Assembly: GCA_963682005.1 (NCBI GenBank)
Contig: OY820914.1
Location: 2,356,001 to 2,420,000, forward strand
DNA from: CAIYUC01 sp963682005
Lineage (GTDB): Bacteria > Bacteroidota > Bacteroidia > Bacteroidales > FEN-979
Direction of reading: 5' to 3'
DNA length: 64,000 nucleotides
In this document: piece by piece, positions 16,213-25,494 of the stretch
Layout: every line of letters begins with the position of its first letter
How positions within the stretch are numbered: position 1 is the first letter of the stretch
Program-made: the position numbers and the translations under genes
The notes under the pieces: model-generated
What the model was told of the DNA's origin: nothing
Database searches by the model: none
Seen by the model: the letters and a program-made list of their open reading frames with translations, nothing else

Positions 16213-17258
16213 GATATGGGATTTAAAAGTTTTTTTATAGCAGATTCTTCGGCCGGAATGATGCCTTTCTCGGTAATGATCCCGGTGATATATTTTGCAG
16301 GTGTAACATCAAATGCCGGATTTAGTGCAGGAGAACCGGGCGAACAGACGAGGATCTCCTGCATCACCCCGTCCCGGTCAGGACCTGACTGGTAAAGCAC
16401 TTCGTCCTGTGTGCGCTCTTCAATAATGATCCCGTTGCCGGAAGGGCAGAGGATGTCAATGGTTGACGTCGGCGCTGCAATGTAGAACGGAATGTTGAAT
16501 GCCTTTGCGGCAATGGCTTTCTCAAGCGTTCCGATCTTGTTGGCCGTGTCCCCGTTTGCCGCGATCCTGTCTGCTCCCGTGATGACCATGTTTATCCGTC
16601 CAAGCGACATGAGATGGGCGGAAGCGTTATCGGGGATGATGGCATGAGGGATCCCGGCATTGTTCAGTTCCCAGGCGGTAAGTCGTGCTCCCTGGCTCCT
16701 GGGACGGGTTTCATCGGCATACACGAAGATCTTCTTGCCTGCATCACTGGCAACATAGATGGGAGAAAGGGCTGTTCCATAGTCAACAAAGGCCAGCCAT
16801 CCTGCATTGCAGTGGGTCATAATGCCCCATCCGTCATGGATAAGGCTGTTCCCGAGTTCTCCGATCGTCCTTGAATCGCTGGCATCGCGGTCTGCAACGG
16901 CCTGCGCTTCAACCAACGCTTCTGCAACAGACCTGAGACCTGCTGCATAAACCCGGTCTGTTGCATAGAAAAGATTCCGCGCAGTCGGGCGTGTTGATTC
17001 GATCTCCTTTTTTGCTGTTCCGGGATCGGTGAAGCCTCCATCGGATGACTCCATGAAGGCAAGGGCCATGGCAAAACCTGCCATGGCCCCAATGGCACCG
17101 GCACCACGGATCTTCATGGTCCGTATGGCAATACAGCAATCCCTGACTGTTCGTGCTTCAGAAATCCTGAATTCAAAGGGAAGAAGGTTCTGTTCAATGT
17201 AGAATACAGAGGAATTTTCCATCCAGACAGTCCGGTAATCTTTCCCTGCTACTTTCAC
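16209..17258 (-). CDS. mtnA: S-methyl-5-thioribose-1-phosphate isomerase
   Basis: 349 residues, full length for the family. RGAGAIGAMAGF (51-62), THCNAGWLA with catalytic Cys150, TGADRI with catalytic Asp230, and NGDTANKIGT are diagnostic. It isomerises the aldose MTR-1-P to methylthioribulose-1-P in methionine salvage, in the cytoplasm. The reading frame begins with GTG at 17258; MKVAGKDYRTVWM matches the usual N-terminus, and no in-frame ATG exists nearby. No other salvage gene lies near. It overlaps the propeller gene downstream by four bases. Confidence 0.9.
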   Translation of the reverse strand: MKVAGKDYRTVWMENSSVFYIEQNLLPFEFRISEARTVRDCCIAIRTMKIRGAGAIGAMAGFAMALAFMESSDGGFTDPGTAKKEIESTRPTARNLFYATDRVYAAGLRSVAEALVEAQAVADRDASDSRTIGELGNSLIHDGWGIMTHCNAGWLAFVDYGTALSPIYVASDAGKKIFVYADETRPRSQGARLTAWELNNAGIPHAIIPDNASAHLMSLGRINMVITGADRIAANGDTANKIGTLEKAIAAKAFNIPFYIAAPTSTIDILCPSGNGIIIEERTQDEVLYQSGPDRDGVMQEILVCSPGSPALNPAFDVTPAKYITGIITEKGIIPAEESAIKKLLNPIS

Positions 17259-17266
17259 ATCCCGGT

Positions 17267-17869
17267 CTATTTCAATTTGAATATCATGCCGATCTGGATC
17301 GGGGTTATGTTGTATCCGAGTTCTGCATTGATCCCGATATTGTCGTTGAAAAAATACGACGTTCCCAGGAATATCCCGAAAAAGGGCAATACAGGAGCCG
17401 GATTATACTCTCCGTTATAATAATCAATATCAGTCGCTGTAAACGAAAGAAAACGGATCCCCGCCGAAAGGCCTCCATACGTGTCGAGACCCCGGACATT
17501 CCAGCTGTAATGATATGCCGATCTTGCTGCCGGGATGAATGTTAACCAAGAATATCCCGGATGATAATCAGTACCATTATAATAATAGGAACCCAGGTTG
17601 TCATGGAAGTAGGAAAAGCCGAATTCACCTCCCAGTGTAAGCACACCAGGCCCCAGTTCCCACATCCCTTTCTCGAAAGCAACCTGTACGCCGGGTCCGA
17701 AACCGGCTGAATACCCGCTGTAGTATTGGATCCCGGGGCCGATCCCGAAATTCAGCGTCCAACTGTCCTTGCTCATGGGGTCTTTTGGCCCGTTTCCTGC
17801 AACACTCTTCAAAATTGGCGTTAATCCCGTAAGGATCACAGCCACCATCATCATCACTAACTTTTTCAT
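17267..17869 (-). CDS. outer-membrane beta-barrel protein, function unknown
   Basis: 200 residues. Signal peptide MKKLVMMMVAVILTGLTPIL, then alternating aromatic/glycine strands (FGIGPGIQYYSGYSAGFGPGVQ, GGEFGFSYF, GAELGYNITPIQIGMIFKLK-type ending) typical of small 8-strand barrels that end in a hydrophobic residue or Lys after Phe. No ligand can be inferred. It sits eight bases before mtnA and may be in its operon. Confidence 0.7.
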   Translation of the reverse strand: MKKLVMMMVAVILTGLTPILKSVAGNGPKDPMSKDSWTLNFGIGPGIQYYSGYSAGFGPGVQVAFEKGMWELGPGVLTLGGEFGFSYFHDNLGSYYYNGTDYHPGYSWLTFIPAARSAYHYSWNVRGLDTYGGLSAGIRFLSFTATDIDYYNGEYNPAPVLPFFGIFLGTSYFFNDNIGINAELGYNITPIQIGMIFKLK

Positions 17870-17952
17870 AGGATCAGACTATTTTAGAATTGATTTAAAT
17901 AATCAACTCCAAAACATGGGCGGATATTATTTTATCGGGTTGATATTTATTT

Positions 17953-18037
17953 AGTCATCAATTCATCAAGTCATCAAAGATGAAAAATACTCACCACCTC
18001 ACCAGCTCACCACCTCACCATCTCACCACCTCACCAC
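17953..18037. repeat. octamer arrays touching a stop codon
   Basis: AGTCATCA/ATTCATCA/AGTCATCA at 17953-17976, then six exact 8-bp units CTCACCAC, CTCACCAG, CTCACCAC, CTCACCAT, CTCACCAC, CTCACCAC filling 17990-18037. The next base, 18038, is the stop codon of the minus-strand barrel gene. On that gene's sense strand the units read NTGGTGAG and carry TGA. Confidence 0.9.
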
Positions 18038-18649
18038 TTATATTTTAAACCCGAGGCTGACCACCCACACATTATTGGATGTATTGAAATTAATGGTGTT
18101 GTTTTCAAACGTAACATCCTTGATGATTTTATTGAGGCCAAGCTGGTACCGCACGTCAAGTGTGAAGAGCCAGACATCTATTCCGGCGCCGGCCTGGATA
18201 TACCAGTTTGCCGTGCTGATATCGGCTTTCTTGATCGGGCCAATGATGTCGTTGGCATTTGTGATCTTTTTATTGACTGCAAGTGACATGGCTGGCCCGA
18301 CCATGATCCTCAGGTTGACAAGGTCAGTGTTGAGGATCTTGAACCCGATAAGAACCGGAATGTCAAGTGAGCCGATGTTCAGGGTTTGCTTGTAACTCTG
18401 GCCGAGACTGTCTTCTCCGTTGAATATGCCTCCGTGGGTCGAATAATAAAGTTCAGGCTGCAGGTAAACCCTGCTTCCGAGCCTGACAAACGCTCCGAAC
18501 TGGAAGCCCGACTTGAACTGGGTTGAGATCCCTTCTGCAGTGGTTGTGAGGGTTGAGGCATTATACCCGATTTTTGGGCCGAACTTAAGCTGACCGAACA
18601 TTAAACCTGCCGATAAAACGAAAATACCGATCAAAAGAATTTTTTTCAT
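18038..18649 (-). CDS. PorT-like outer-membrane beta-barrel protein
   Basis: 203 residues. Signal peptide (KKILLIGIFVLSAGLMFG) followed by FGPKIGYNASTL, a start shared by the Bacteroidota 'outer membrane beta-barrel' (PorT-like) family, and barrel strands to a terminal VSLGFKI. Probably an outer-membrane protein of unknown ligand. It abuts an octamer array at its stop. Promoter not identified. Confidence 0.75.
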   Translation of the reverse strand: MKKILLIGIFVLSAGLMFGQLKFGPKIGYNASTLTTTAEGISTQFKSGFQFGAFVRLGSRVYLQPELYYSTHGGIFNGEDSLGQSYKQTLNIGSLDIPVLIGFKILNTDLVNLRIMVGPAMSLAVNKKITNANDIIGPIKKADISTANWYIQAGAGIDVWLFTLDVRYQLGLNKIIKDVTFENNTINFNTSNNVWVVSLGFKI

Positions 18650-18765
18650 GATACCTGGTTTTTATTAATACAGATACAAAATTAATGGAGCATTGAGGGT
18701 TAATTCGAAAAAACAGACACTTTTATCAACCTTCATAATTAAGTAGGCTCCGATAAGATTTATTC

Positions 18766-18838
18766 ACCGCAAAGTCGCAAAGACGCTAAAAACGAACTCA
18801 CGGGTAATAAATAATTTGCGTCTTGGCGTCTTAGCGGT
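18766..18838. repeat. long imperfect palindrome, ACCGCAAAG family
   Basis: Left arm ACCGCAAAGTCGCAAAGACG (18766-18785), right arm TTGCGTCTTGGCGTCTTAGCGGT ending at 18838. Each arm repeats a 9-12 base word (CAAAGNCGC). Similar elements occur at 55334-55428 and 58630-58735. The gap 18650-18902 holds no gene. Confidence 0.75.
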
Positions 18839-18870
18839 AATGTTTTAAAAATGACTTTTCGGAGTAGGCT

Positions 18871-18905
18871 CATAATTCATAATTCAACCTCCCCATTCAT
18901 AATTA
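18871..18905. repeat. ATTCATAA repeat holding the serS stop codon
   Basis: Words ATTCATA/ATTCAAC/ATTCATA; the serS stop TAA (18903-18905, minus) is inside the last one. Its sense strand reads TTATGAATGGGGAGGTTGAA and onward, with TGA repeated. Confidence 0.7.
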
Positions 18906-20174
18906 ACGTATAAATTCAAACCCGGTATACGGCACGAGTGCTGAAGGGATCCTGATCCCGCTCTCCGACTGGTTGTTTTCCAGCAAGGCGGCCACAATCC
19001 TCGGTAATGCAAGCGCACTGCCGTTTAGGGTATGAGCAAGCTGGACCTTTCCTGCTTCATTTTTAAAGCGTAATTTCAGACGGTTTGCCTGGAATGATTC
19101 AAAATTCGAAATGGAACTGACTTCAAGCCACCGTTCCTGGGCTACTGAAAATACCTCCATGTCATAGGTGAGGGCCGAGGTAAAGCTCATATCCCCGCCA
19201 CAGAGCTTCAGCACCCTGAACGGAAGTTCCAGTTGCCGGAGAAGCCCCGTAACATATTCCCGCATCTCTTCGAGTGTTTCATAAGATTTATCAGGATGGG
19301 CGATCTGAACGATCTCTACTTTGTCGAACTGGTGAAGCCTGTTCAGCCCCCGCACATCCTTTCCGTAAGAACCCGCTTCCCGCCTGAAACAGCTTGAATA
19401 GGCCACATTCTTAACCGGGAAATCACTTTCTTTCAGGATGACATCCCTGTAAATATTGGTGACAGGTACTTCGGCTGTCGGGATCAGGTACATTTCATCA
19501 AGCGGGACATAGTACATCTGGGAATCTTTATCGGGCAACTGCCCTGTGCCGAAACCGGAAGCGGCATTAACCATGTAAGGCGGCTGAATTTCAAGGTAAC
19601 CTGCTTTAATCCCCGATTCAAGAAAGAAGTTGATCAAAGCACGCTGCAACCGGGCTCCCATTCCTTTATATACCGGGAAGCCCGCCCCGGTGATCTTGGT
19701 TCCGAGACCAAAATCAATGATGTCGTATTTGGTTGCAAGTTCCCAGTGGGGAATGGCATTGGCAGATAATACGGGTATTTCCCCTTCCTGGTGGACGATC
19801 ACATTATCTGTGGCTGCATGCCCGGCAGGAACGGCCGGACTAGGCAGGTTGGGGATCCTGACCATCAGTTCATCAAGATCTGCCTTTGTATTTTCAAGAG
19901 CAATGCTTAGTTCCTTCGATGCATTTTTAAGATCGGCCGTTTTTTCTTTCAGCTTATTGGCTTCATCCTTTTTCCCCGACTGGAATAGGATCCCGATCTC
20001 TTTGGCAATGGAATTCGATTGTGCAAGAATATCATCAAGGCTTTTTTGTGTCTCTTTCCGTTTATCATCCAGGGAAATGATCTGGCCGATGATCTCCTTC
20101 CCGTCAAAATGTTTGACCGCAAGCCGACGGATGATTTCTTCCGGATTTTCCCTGATTACACTGAGTTGTAACAT
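18903..20174 (-). CDS. serS: seryl-tRNA synthetase
   Basis: 423 residues, normal length. N-terminal antiparallel coiled coil (about 28-105, DDKRKETQKSLDDILAQ to SKELSIALE) binds the long variable arm of tRNA-Ser. The class II catalytic core has motif 2 (SSCFRREAGSYGKDVRGL) and motif 3 (NGSALALPRIVAALLEN). It charges tRNA-Ser and tRNA-Sec with serine. A perfect TATATTTG -7 box lies at 20205-20212 on the minus strand, about 30 bases before the ATG; sequence further upstream is repeat. Confidence 0.97.
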   Translation of the reverse strand: MLQLSVIRENPEEIIRRLAVKHFDGKEIIGQIISLDDKRKETQKSLDDILAQSNSIAKEIGILFQSGKKDEANKLKEKTADLKNASKELSIALENTKADLDELMVRIPNLPSPAVPAGHAATDNVIVHQEGEIPVLSANAIPHWELATKYDIIDFGLGTKITGAGFPVYKGMGARLQRALINFFLESGIKAGYLEIQPPYMVNAASGFGTGQLPDKDSQMYYVPLDEMYLIPTAEVPVTNIYRDVILKESDFPVKNVAYSSCFRREAGSYGKDVRGLNRLHQFDKVEIVQIAHPDKSYETLEEMREYVTGLLRQLELPFRVLKLCGGDMSFTSALTYDMEVFSVAQERWLEVSSISNFESFQANRLKLRFKNEAGKVQLAHTLNGSALALPRIVAALLENNQSESGIRIPSALVPYTGFEFIR

Positions 20175-20204
20175 TGTTATTCAGATTGATTATTCATGAA
20201 AATG

Positions 20205-20212
20205 CAAATATA
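20205..20212 (-). promoter_or_regulatory. serS promoter -7 element
   Basis: TATATTTG on the minus strand matches TAnnTTTG. The expected -33 region falls inside ATAGGCA heptamers (20219 onward), so the repeat array supplies or disrupts the upstream promoter half. Confidence 0.6.
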
Positions 20213-20214
20213 GC

Positions 20215-20255
20215 CAAATAATAGGCAATAGGCATCAGGCAATAGGCAATAGAAA
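20215..20255. repeat. short ATAGGCA heptamer array
   Basis: ATAGGCA x2, TCAGGCA, ATAGGCA, ATAG before an A-rich spacer; same family as the large array at 20296. Confidence 0.8.
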
Positions 20256-20276
20256 AAATTTTGGCCAAAGGTTACG

Positions 20277-20449
<173 letters not shown>

Positions 20450-20452
20450 GTG

Positions 20453-20483
20453 AAAAAAAATCCCGGCCTTGTGGGTCGGGATG
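20453..20483 (-). terminator. rho-independent terminator of rplU-rpmA
   Basis: On the minus strand ATCCCGACC, loop CACAA, GGCCGGGAT and then eight T. One A/C mismatch in a 9-bp stem. It lies 27 bases after the rpmA stop. Confidence 0.85.
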
Positions 20484-20509
20484 ATCATTAGGGTAAAGAA
20501 AACATACCG

Positions 20510-20776
20510 CTATTTTGATTCTTCAACAGGTATTATTGAAATATATGAGCGGTCTTTCATTTTCTTCTTGAATTCAACGATCCCGTCGGTGGTCGCAAAT
20601 ATGGTATGATCTTTCCCGATCCCGACATTCAGTCCGGGATTATGAACCGTACCTCTTTGGCGAACAATGATGCTGCCTGCTTTGGCAAACTGACCGCCGT
20701 AAATTTTTACACCTAACCGTTTGCTGTGGGATTCACGCCCGTTGCTTGAACTTCCCGCACCTTTTTTATGTGCCAT
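20510..20776 (-). CDS. rpmA: 50S ribosomal protein L27
   Basis: 88 residues. MAHKKGAGSSSNGRES, GGQFAKAGSIIVRQRGT and NVGIGKDHTIFA are classic L27. The flexible N-terminus reaches the peptidyl transferase centre. The N-terminus is unprocessed-type (no Firmicutes-like cleavable extension). It is normally a few bases after rplU; here 171 bp with five hairpins separate them. Confidence 0.98.
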   Translation of the reverse strand: MAHKKGAGSSSNGRESHSKRLGVKIYGGQFAKAGSIIVRQRGTVHNPGLNVGIGKDHTIFATTDGIVEFKKKMKDRSYISIIPVEESK

Positions 20777-20807
20777 AGTATCCTTGTTTTATTATTTCCT
20801 TATTCGT

Positions 20808-20941
20808 CATCCCCGCGTAAGCGGGGATCAGCTATTTCCCGCGTAAGCGGGTGCCAGCTATTTCCCGCGTATGCGGGGATCAGCTATTTCCCGCGTATGC
20901 GGGGATCTGTTTTACCCGTCATCCCCGCGCAAGCGGGGATC
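20808..20941. repeat. cluster of five REP-like palindromes between rplU and rpmA
   Basis: Palindromes at 20808-20829, 20835-20855, 20861-20881, 20887-20907 and 20920-20941, all TCCCGCG-TWWG/CAAG-CGGG type with 4-base loops. The middle ones are joined by AGCTA spacers at a 26-bp period. Any transcript from rplU to rpmA must carry five strong hairpins. Confidence 0.88.
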
Positions 20942-20947
20942 TGATCA

Positions 20948-21316
20948 TTATGCCTCAGCCGGCGTTTCGTCTTCCGTTTTTGCCTTCTTTTCCTTTGCAG
21001 CACCTTTAACAGTGATGTTTTCGATCAGTATTTTGCTGAAATCCTGACGATGGCCGGATTCCTTCTGGAATCCTTTTCTGCGTTTCTTTTTAAAAACGAT
21101 AACTTTATCACCCCTTGCATGTTCCAGGATCTTTCCGGAGACCCTGCTGCCTTCAACATGAGGCGCGCCAACGCTGATCTTTCCTTCTTTATCTATAAGT
21201 AAGACTTCTTCGAATTCAACTTTTGTTCCGGGTTCTCCTTCAAGACGATGAACAAAGATTTCATCGTTCTTTTTCACTTTGAACTGCTGACCGGCTATTT
21301 CAACGATTGCGTACAT
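20948..21316 (-). CDS. rplU: 50S ribosomal protein L21
   Basis: 122 residues: a normal L21 body (MYAIVEIAGQQFKV to FKKKRRKGFQKESGHRQDFSKILI) plus a Lys/Glu/Ala-rich C-terminal extension of about 20 residues (GAAKEKKAKTEDETPAEA), common in Bacteroidota. It binds 23S rRNA near L20. First gene of rplU-rpmA; the promoter is visible upstream. Confidence 0.97.
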   Translation of the reverse strand: MYAIVEIAGQQFKVKKNDEIFVHRLEGEPGTKVEFEEVLLIDKEGKISVGAPHVEGSRVSGKILEHARGDKVIVFKKKRRKGFQKESGHRQDFSKILIENITVKGAAKEKKAKTEDETPAEA

Positions 21317-21350
21317 GATATTTCGATTGATGTTCTTGATTTTGGGAGTG

Positions 21351-21379
21351 CAAAGTTATTAAAATTTTCAAAATCACAA
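21351..21379 (-). promoter_or_regulatory. rplU promoter
   Basis: On the minus strand TTG (complement of 21377-21379), 18 bases, then TAACTTTG (21351-21358), a perfect TAnnTTTG. The distance to the ATG is about 35 bases. Confidence 0.7.
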
Positions 21380-21437
21380 TGAAAAGTAGTAAAAATAATC
21401 AAAAAGATTCCCGTTGCCTTCATAATTGAGTTCCGGG

Positions 21438-21468
21438 TTGCTTCATTGTCCTTAATTTGTTATCTTTG
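21438..21468 (+). promoter_or_regulatory. promoter of the first giant T9SS gene
   Basis: TTG at 21438-21440, 20 bases, TATCTTTG at 21461-21468, then a leader of about 66 bases to the ATG at 21535. Divergent from the rplU promoter. Confidence 0.7.
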
Positions 21469-21534
21469 CGGTGAAGGGATTTGTAAAAGAAAGTTCAGAT
21501 TAATTTTGTTGACCGGGTTAACCAAACAGGAAAT

Positions 21535-24500
21535 ATGAAGTGTAGCATTACACGTTTTTTCCTTCTTGTCACTGTTCAATTGCTTCTCTCTCTCCCGGAA
21601 GCCGGCTCGGTTTTTGGCCAGTCTCCTGCCACCCTGAGCGGCATCATTTTCAATTCATTTTCAGGTGCCCCTGTCATCGGGGCAAAAATAAGCGTGAATA
21701 ACCTGGTGACCTATTCTGTCTTCGGAGGCTTTTATAATTTGACCGGCATACCGGCCGGAACATATCCTGTGAATGGGGTTAAACCCGGGTATATTACATA
21801 TTCTTCCACCCCGGTGACGTTTATTTCCGGAGGGACAAATTCATTGAACATTCCACTGGTTGAAAACCCAAACCCTCCTCCATCCGTCAGCGCAGTCCGG
21901 GATACGGTCATCCCTTCCGTGCATGTCAGCTGGCCTGTCCCGACCGGTGCCTATGAGATCATCAGCGATGACGGGATCCAGGATGACTTTACGGTCTGGG
22001 CCACGCAGGGGAACATGAACGCCGTGAAATTCACGCCCCCCGGCTATCCTGCAAGGATCACAGGCGGGAAGATCAATATCGGGAGATCATCTGATTACCT
22101 TCCCGGAAGCAACCCGCTGGTGCTTTTCCAGGTCTATATTTATAATGCGTCGGGATCTGGCGGAACCCCGGGGACGATCCTGAGCGGGCCGGTCGATGTC
22201 ATTCCATCGGCACTCGGGTGGGTTGAGTTTAATTTTCCCTTGCCTGCTGTCCTGAATTCCGGCAGTTGTTTCCTGGTCATGGTCCAGGGAGGGAATTCAC
22301 CGAATGCAGCCGGATTGGCCATTGATAAAACCTCGCCCCAGCTGAAAAGTTTCTCCCGCTTCGGTTCCGGCCCATGGATACCGGCCGACGGCAATTTTAT
22401 GATGCGTGCAGTGGCAGATGGCCCGGGCGGCCCCCTGGAACTCACAGATTACCCGGGCACCATCCTGGGGTACCAGATATGGAGGTTGAAACAGGGTGAA
22501 GAGCAAAATCCGGCCATCTGGACATCGGTCGGTCTTTCCTCCTCGACAACGTTGACTGATTTTTCCTGGCCGTCGCTTCCCTGCAGCCCTTACAGGTGGG
22601 CTGTAAAAGCACAATATGCCGGGAACCAGTGGTCTCAGGCCGTCTTTTCCAACGTGATCGGGAAATGCTGGACAGTACCTGTAACTATCCATGCGGAACT
22701 CAGTTGCACTGCAGGAAATGTGGCAGGTACAAATGTTCAATTGAAAAATCTTGTTTATCCGGATACTGTCTATGCTGCAATACTTGATACTTCAGGTCTC
22801 GTCAGGTTTGCTGACGTATGGAAAGGGACCTATGAGCTGAAAGTTACCAGGTTCGGATACCAGGCATTCACCCAGAATTCAAGCATCAGCGATGACACAA
22901 CCTTCTCGATCACCCTTCTCCAGGAAAAGCCACCTCCCTGGAACCTGGTGATAAATGACAAGACCCTGAAAACCTCATGGAGACCCCCGGTTTTTGAACG
23001 GCTGATCTTTACTGAAAACTGGGACAGTGCAAGCTTCTTTACCAACGGATGGACCGTTACAGGCGGAACGAACTGGACCATCTCCTCTGTCGTCGGGAAT
23101 CCGGTTCCATCGGCCATGTTCGGTTATTCTCCGCAAAAGACCAACTATGAACAATCCCTGGTGTCGGGGTTTATTGAAGGCCAGCATTCAACAATACTCG
23201 AGCTGAAATACGATATCTCACTGGATAATTATGGTACAACCACCATCAACCAGATGGCCGTTGAACTCTGGGACGGCACCACCTGGGGTCTTTTAAAAAA
23301 TTATGACAATACAGGAGGGGATTTTTCATGGATAAGCGAAACCATCGACATTTCTGCATATACAGATACGGGTTTCAGGATCCGGTTCAGGGCTTACGGA
23401 GGAGACACCTATGATATCAATGGCTGGTACATTGATAATATCCGCATCCTGGCCAGTGAGAGTTCTTCAAACCTCGGACAATGCATTCTTGGCTACCATT
23501 TTTACCTTGATAACGTTCTCCTGGGATTCACCACCGACACAACATATACGATACAGGGCCATGAGGTTCTTTATGGGAATGACTACACGGCATGTGTGCA
23601 GGCATTATTCGGCAGCGGATCTTCATCAAAAGCGTGCACACCATTTACGTCCCGTTACCTGATCCCGCCATCCAACCTGATCGGGGCGGGCATTGAAAAT
23701 TCCGCTTTTCTCTCCTGGTACAAGCCGGAGATGATCATCGACAACAACGGAGTTCCGCCTCCCGGGCTGATGGGATATAAAATATATAAAAATGGTGTGT
23801 TGCGTGATTCGGTCATGAACCCCGATACGCTGAATTATTATGATTTCGGACTGAACCCGGCCACATATTCATATTCCGTATCAGCAAAATACGACCTCAC
23901 TTCTTACGGCTTTCCCGGTCAGTACGATGAATCATTTCAGCAGGGTCCGGTATCCGTGATCATCAACTACGGGCGGTTGCTTCCTTTCCTGGAACAGTGG
24001 GAACAGGCCACCTTCAGTTTCAACGAATGGACCCTGGAACCGGACCCGGGGAACTGGTATGTCAATACGGCAGCCGGGAATCCTGCACCGGGTGCCGAAT
24101 TCTCCTGGGAGCCGCCATCCTTTGCCTATTCTTATTCTCTTGTAAGCCCGGTGATGAATGGAACGGCGGTTACCTGTGCAAATATATGGATCGATTATGA
24201 TTACAGGTTGCAGAACAGGAATGCCACCGGCAATGAATTGCTTCGGACAGAACTATTTTATGATGAGACCTGGCATACGATCAATGAGATCGCGAATAAC
24301 CAGAGCTATCCCTGGCAAACAGAACATAAGAACATCAATCCTGTGCTCGGGAAGGCCTTCCGGATCAGGTTCACCGCCCTCGGAAACAGTACAGAAGATA
24401 TCCTGAACTGGAATGTAGACAATATAAATATCTATGCCATTTCTTACCCTGCGAAAAACCTGGCAGCCGATGCATTGGGGCTCGCTGTCCTTCTGACATG

Positions 24501-25494
24501 GGATCCTCCGGACTGCATCTTTGGAAATCCGCTCAATGAAGGATTTGAAGGGGATCAGTTTCCCCCGCAAGGCTGGACCCTGGCGGAAACCAATGCTTCG
24601 GATACCTGGTTCCACAGTGATATTTTATCCCCGATGGGCGTTCATTCCGGAAACTATGCAGCAGCATTATCCACCTCTTACACCCACCAGGATGAAACCC
24701 TGACTGCGCATAATATTGCCATTACCGGCTCCCTAGTTTTCTGGAGTTATGCATTCCAGGGGTCCGTGCACAATGATCATTACTATGTCAAAGTTTCGCC
24801 CGACCAGGGATTGACCTGGCAGATCATGCTCGATATGTCAGCATTACCGCCTTATCCCGGCCCGGCCGGCTTCAACCAGTGGAACGAACCCTATGTGATC
24901 GATATGACGAGTTTCACGGGACAGATGGTGGATATTGCATGGCAGGCCATTGATGGCGACGGACAAGGTCTTTGGTATCCCTGGTCGATCGATGATTGCA
25001 CTGTAGGATCGGATAAGTTTTCTCCCGGAAGTTCACCACGATTCCTTTCCGGATACGATGTATACAGGCAGGACGCGGATACGGGTGACTACAGGAAGAT
25101 CAACGCCATCATGGTAACTGATACAATTTACACCGACCCGGGTCTCGTGCCGGGGCAATACCGGTATTTCGTGAATGCAATCTTTGACCAGTGTTCTCCG
25201 ACCTCATCGGATACGGTACTGGTTGATGTCATTACCTCTGTGCCTGAAAAATCAGGAGATATTATCCGGGTATACCCGAACCCGGCAACGGAATGGTTAA
25301 GCGTAAAAAACGCCACAGAAGCCATTTACAGGGTAATCATCCTGGATTATTCCGGGCGCGAGGTTTTAAATTCAGGCGAAATTGAAACCAAATCATTCCG
25401 AACAAGTATAACCCACCTTAAGACCGGAATTTTCCTGGTCAGAATTTATATGCAAAATAAAACGGCGGTAAAAAAGGTGATAATCCTGAAATAA
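21535..25494 (+). CDS. T9SS-exported adhesin-like multidomain protein
   Basis: 1319 residues. Signal peptide (FFLLVTVQLLLSLPEAGSVFG), a carboxypeptidase-regulatory-like fold (about 32-110, LSGIIFNSFSGAPVIGAKI), then alternating modules: a DDGIQDDFTVW module, fibronectin-like segments, and two MAM/choice-of-anchor-like jelly rolls beginning FTENWDSASFFTNGW and FLEQWEQATFSFNEW. A third begins NEGFEGDQFPPQGW. The C-terminus VYPNPATEWLSV...GIFLVRIY is a type A sorting domain. Surface-anchored, possibly binding glycans or protein; no catalytic site recognised. It is a shorter paralogue of the next gene, lacking that gene's first 400 or so residues. Confidence 0.85.
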   Translation: MKCSITRFFLLVTVQLLLSLPEAGSVFGQSPATLSGIIFNSFSGAPVIGAKISVNNLVTYSVFGGFYNLTGIPAGTYPVNGVKPGYITYSSTPVTFISGGTNSLNIPLVENPNPPPSVSAVRDTVIPSVHVSWPVPTGAYEIISDDGIQDDFTVWATQGNMNAVKFTPPGYPARITGGKINIGRSSDYLPGSNPLVLFQVYIYNASGSGGTPGTILSGPVDVIPSALGWVEFNFPLPAVLNSGSCFLVMVQGGNSPNAAGLAIDKTSPQLKSFSRFGSGPWIPADGNFMMRAVADGPGGPLELTDYPGTILGYQIWRLKQGEEQNPAIWTSVGLSSSTTLTDFSWPSLPCSPYRWAVKAQYAGNQWSQAVFSNVIGKCWTVPVTIHAELSCTAGNVAGTNVQLKNLVYPDTVYAAILDTSGLVRFADVWKGTYELKVTRFGYQAFTQNSSISDDTTFSITLLQEKPPPWNLVINDKTLKTSWRPPVFERLIFTENWDSASFFTNGWTVTGGTNWTISSVVGNPVPSAMFGYSPQKTNYEQSLVSGFIEGQHSTILELKYDISLDNYGTTTINQMAVELWDGTTWGLLKNYDNTGGDFSWISETIDISAYTDTGFRIRFRAYGGDTYDINGWYIDNIRILASESSSNLGQCILGYHFYLDNVLLGFTTDTTYTIQGHEVLYGNDYTACVQALFGSGSSSKACTPFTSRYLIPPSNLIGAGIENSAFLSWYKPEMIIDNNGVPPPGLMGYKIYKNGVLRDSVMNPDTLNYYDFGLNPATYSYSVSAKYDLTSYGFPGQYDESFQQGPVSVIINYGRLLPFLEQWEQATFSFNEWTLEPDPGNWYVNTAAGNPAPGAEFSWEPPSFAYSYSLVSPVMNGTAVTCANIWIDYDYRLQNRNATGNELLRTELFYDETWHTINEIANNQSYPWQTEHKNINPVLGKAFRIRFTALGNSTEDILNWNVDNINIYAISYPAKNLAADALGLAVLLTWDPPDCIFGNPLNEGFEGDQFPPQGWTLAETNASDTWFHSDILSPMGVHSGNYAAALSTSYTHQDETLTAHNIAITGSLVFWSYAFQGSVHNDHYYVKVSPDQGLTWQIMLDMSALPPYPGPAGFNQWNEPYVIDMTSFTGQMVDIAWQAIDGDGQGLWYPWSIDDCTVGSDKFSPGSSPRFLSGYDVYRQDADTGDYRKINAIMVTDTIYTDPGLVPGQYRYFVNAIFDQCSPTSSDTVLVDVITSVPEKSGDIIRVYPNPATEWLSVKNATEAIYRVIILDYSGREVLNSGEIETKSFRTSITHLKTGIFLVRIYMQNKTAVKKVIILK

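Noticed and set aside
18732..18870. AGTAGGCTC words flanking the palindrome at 18766 as target-site duplications
   Set aside because: The two copies (near 18733 and 18861) are 20 or more bases from the arms and unequal in length, so a transposition footprint is not supported.
20808..20941. Possible CRISPR-like array
   Set aside because: Repeats are short palindromes with 5-12 base spacers, no unique 30-40 base spacers and no cas genes; REP cluster is the better call.
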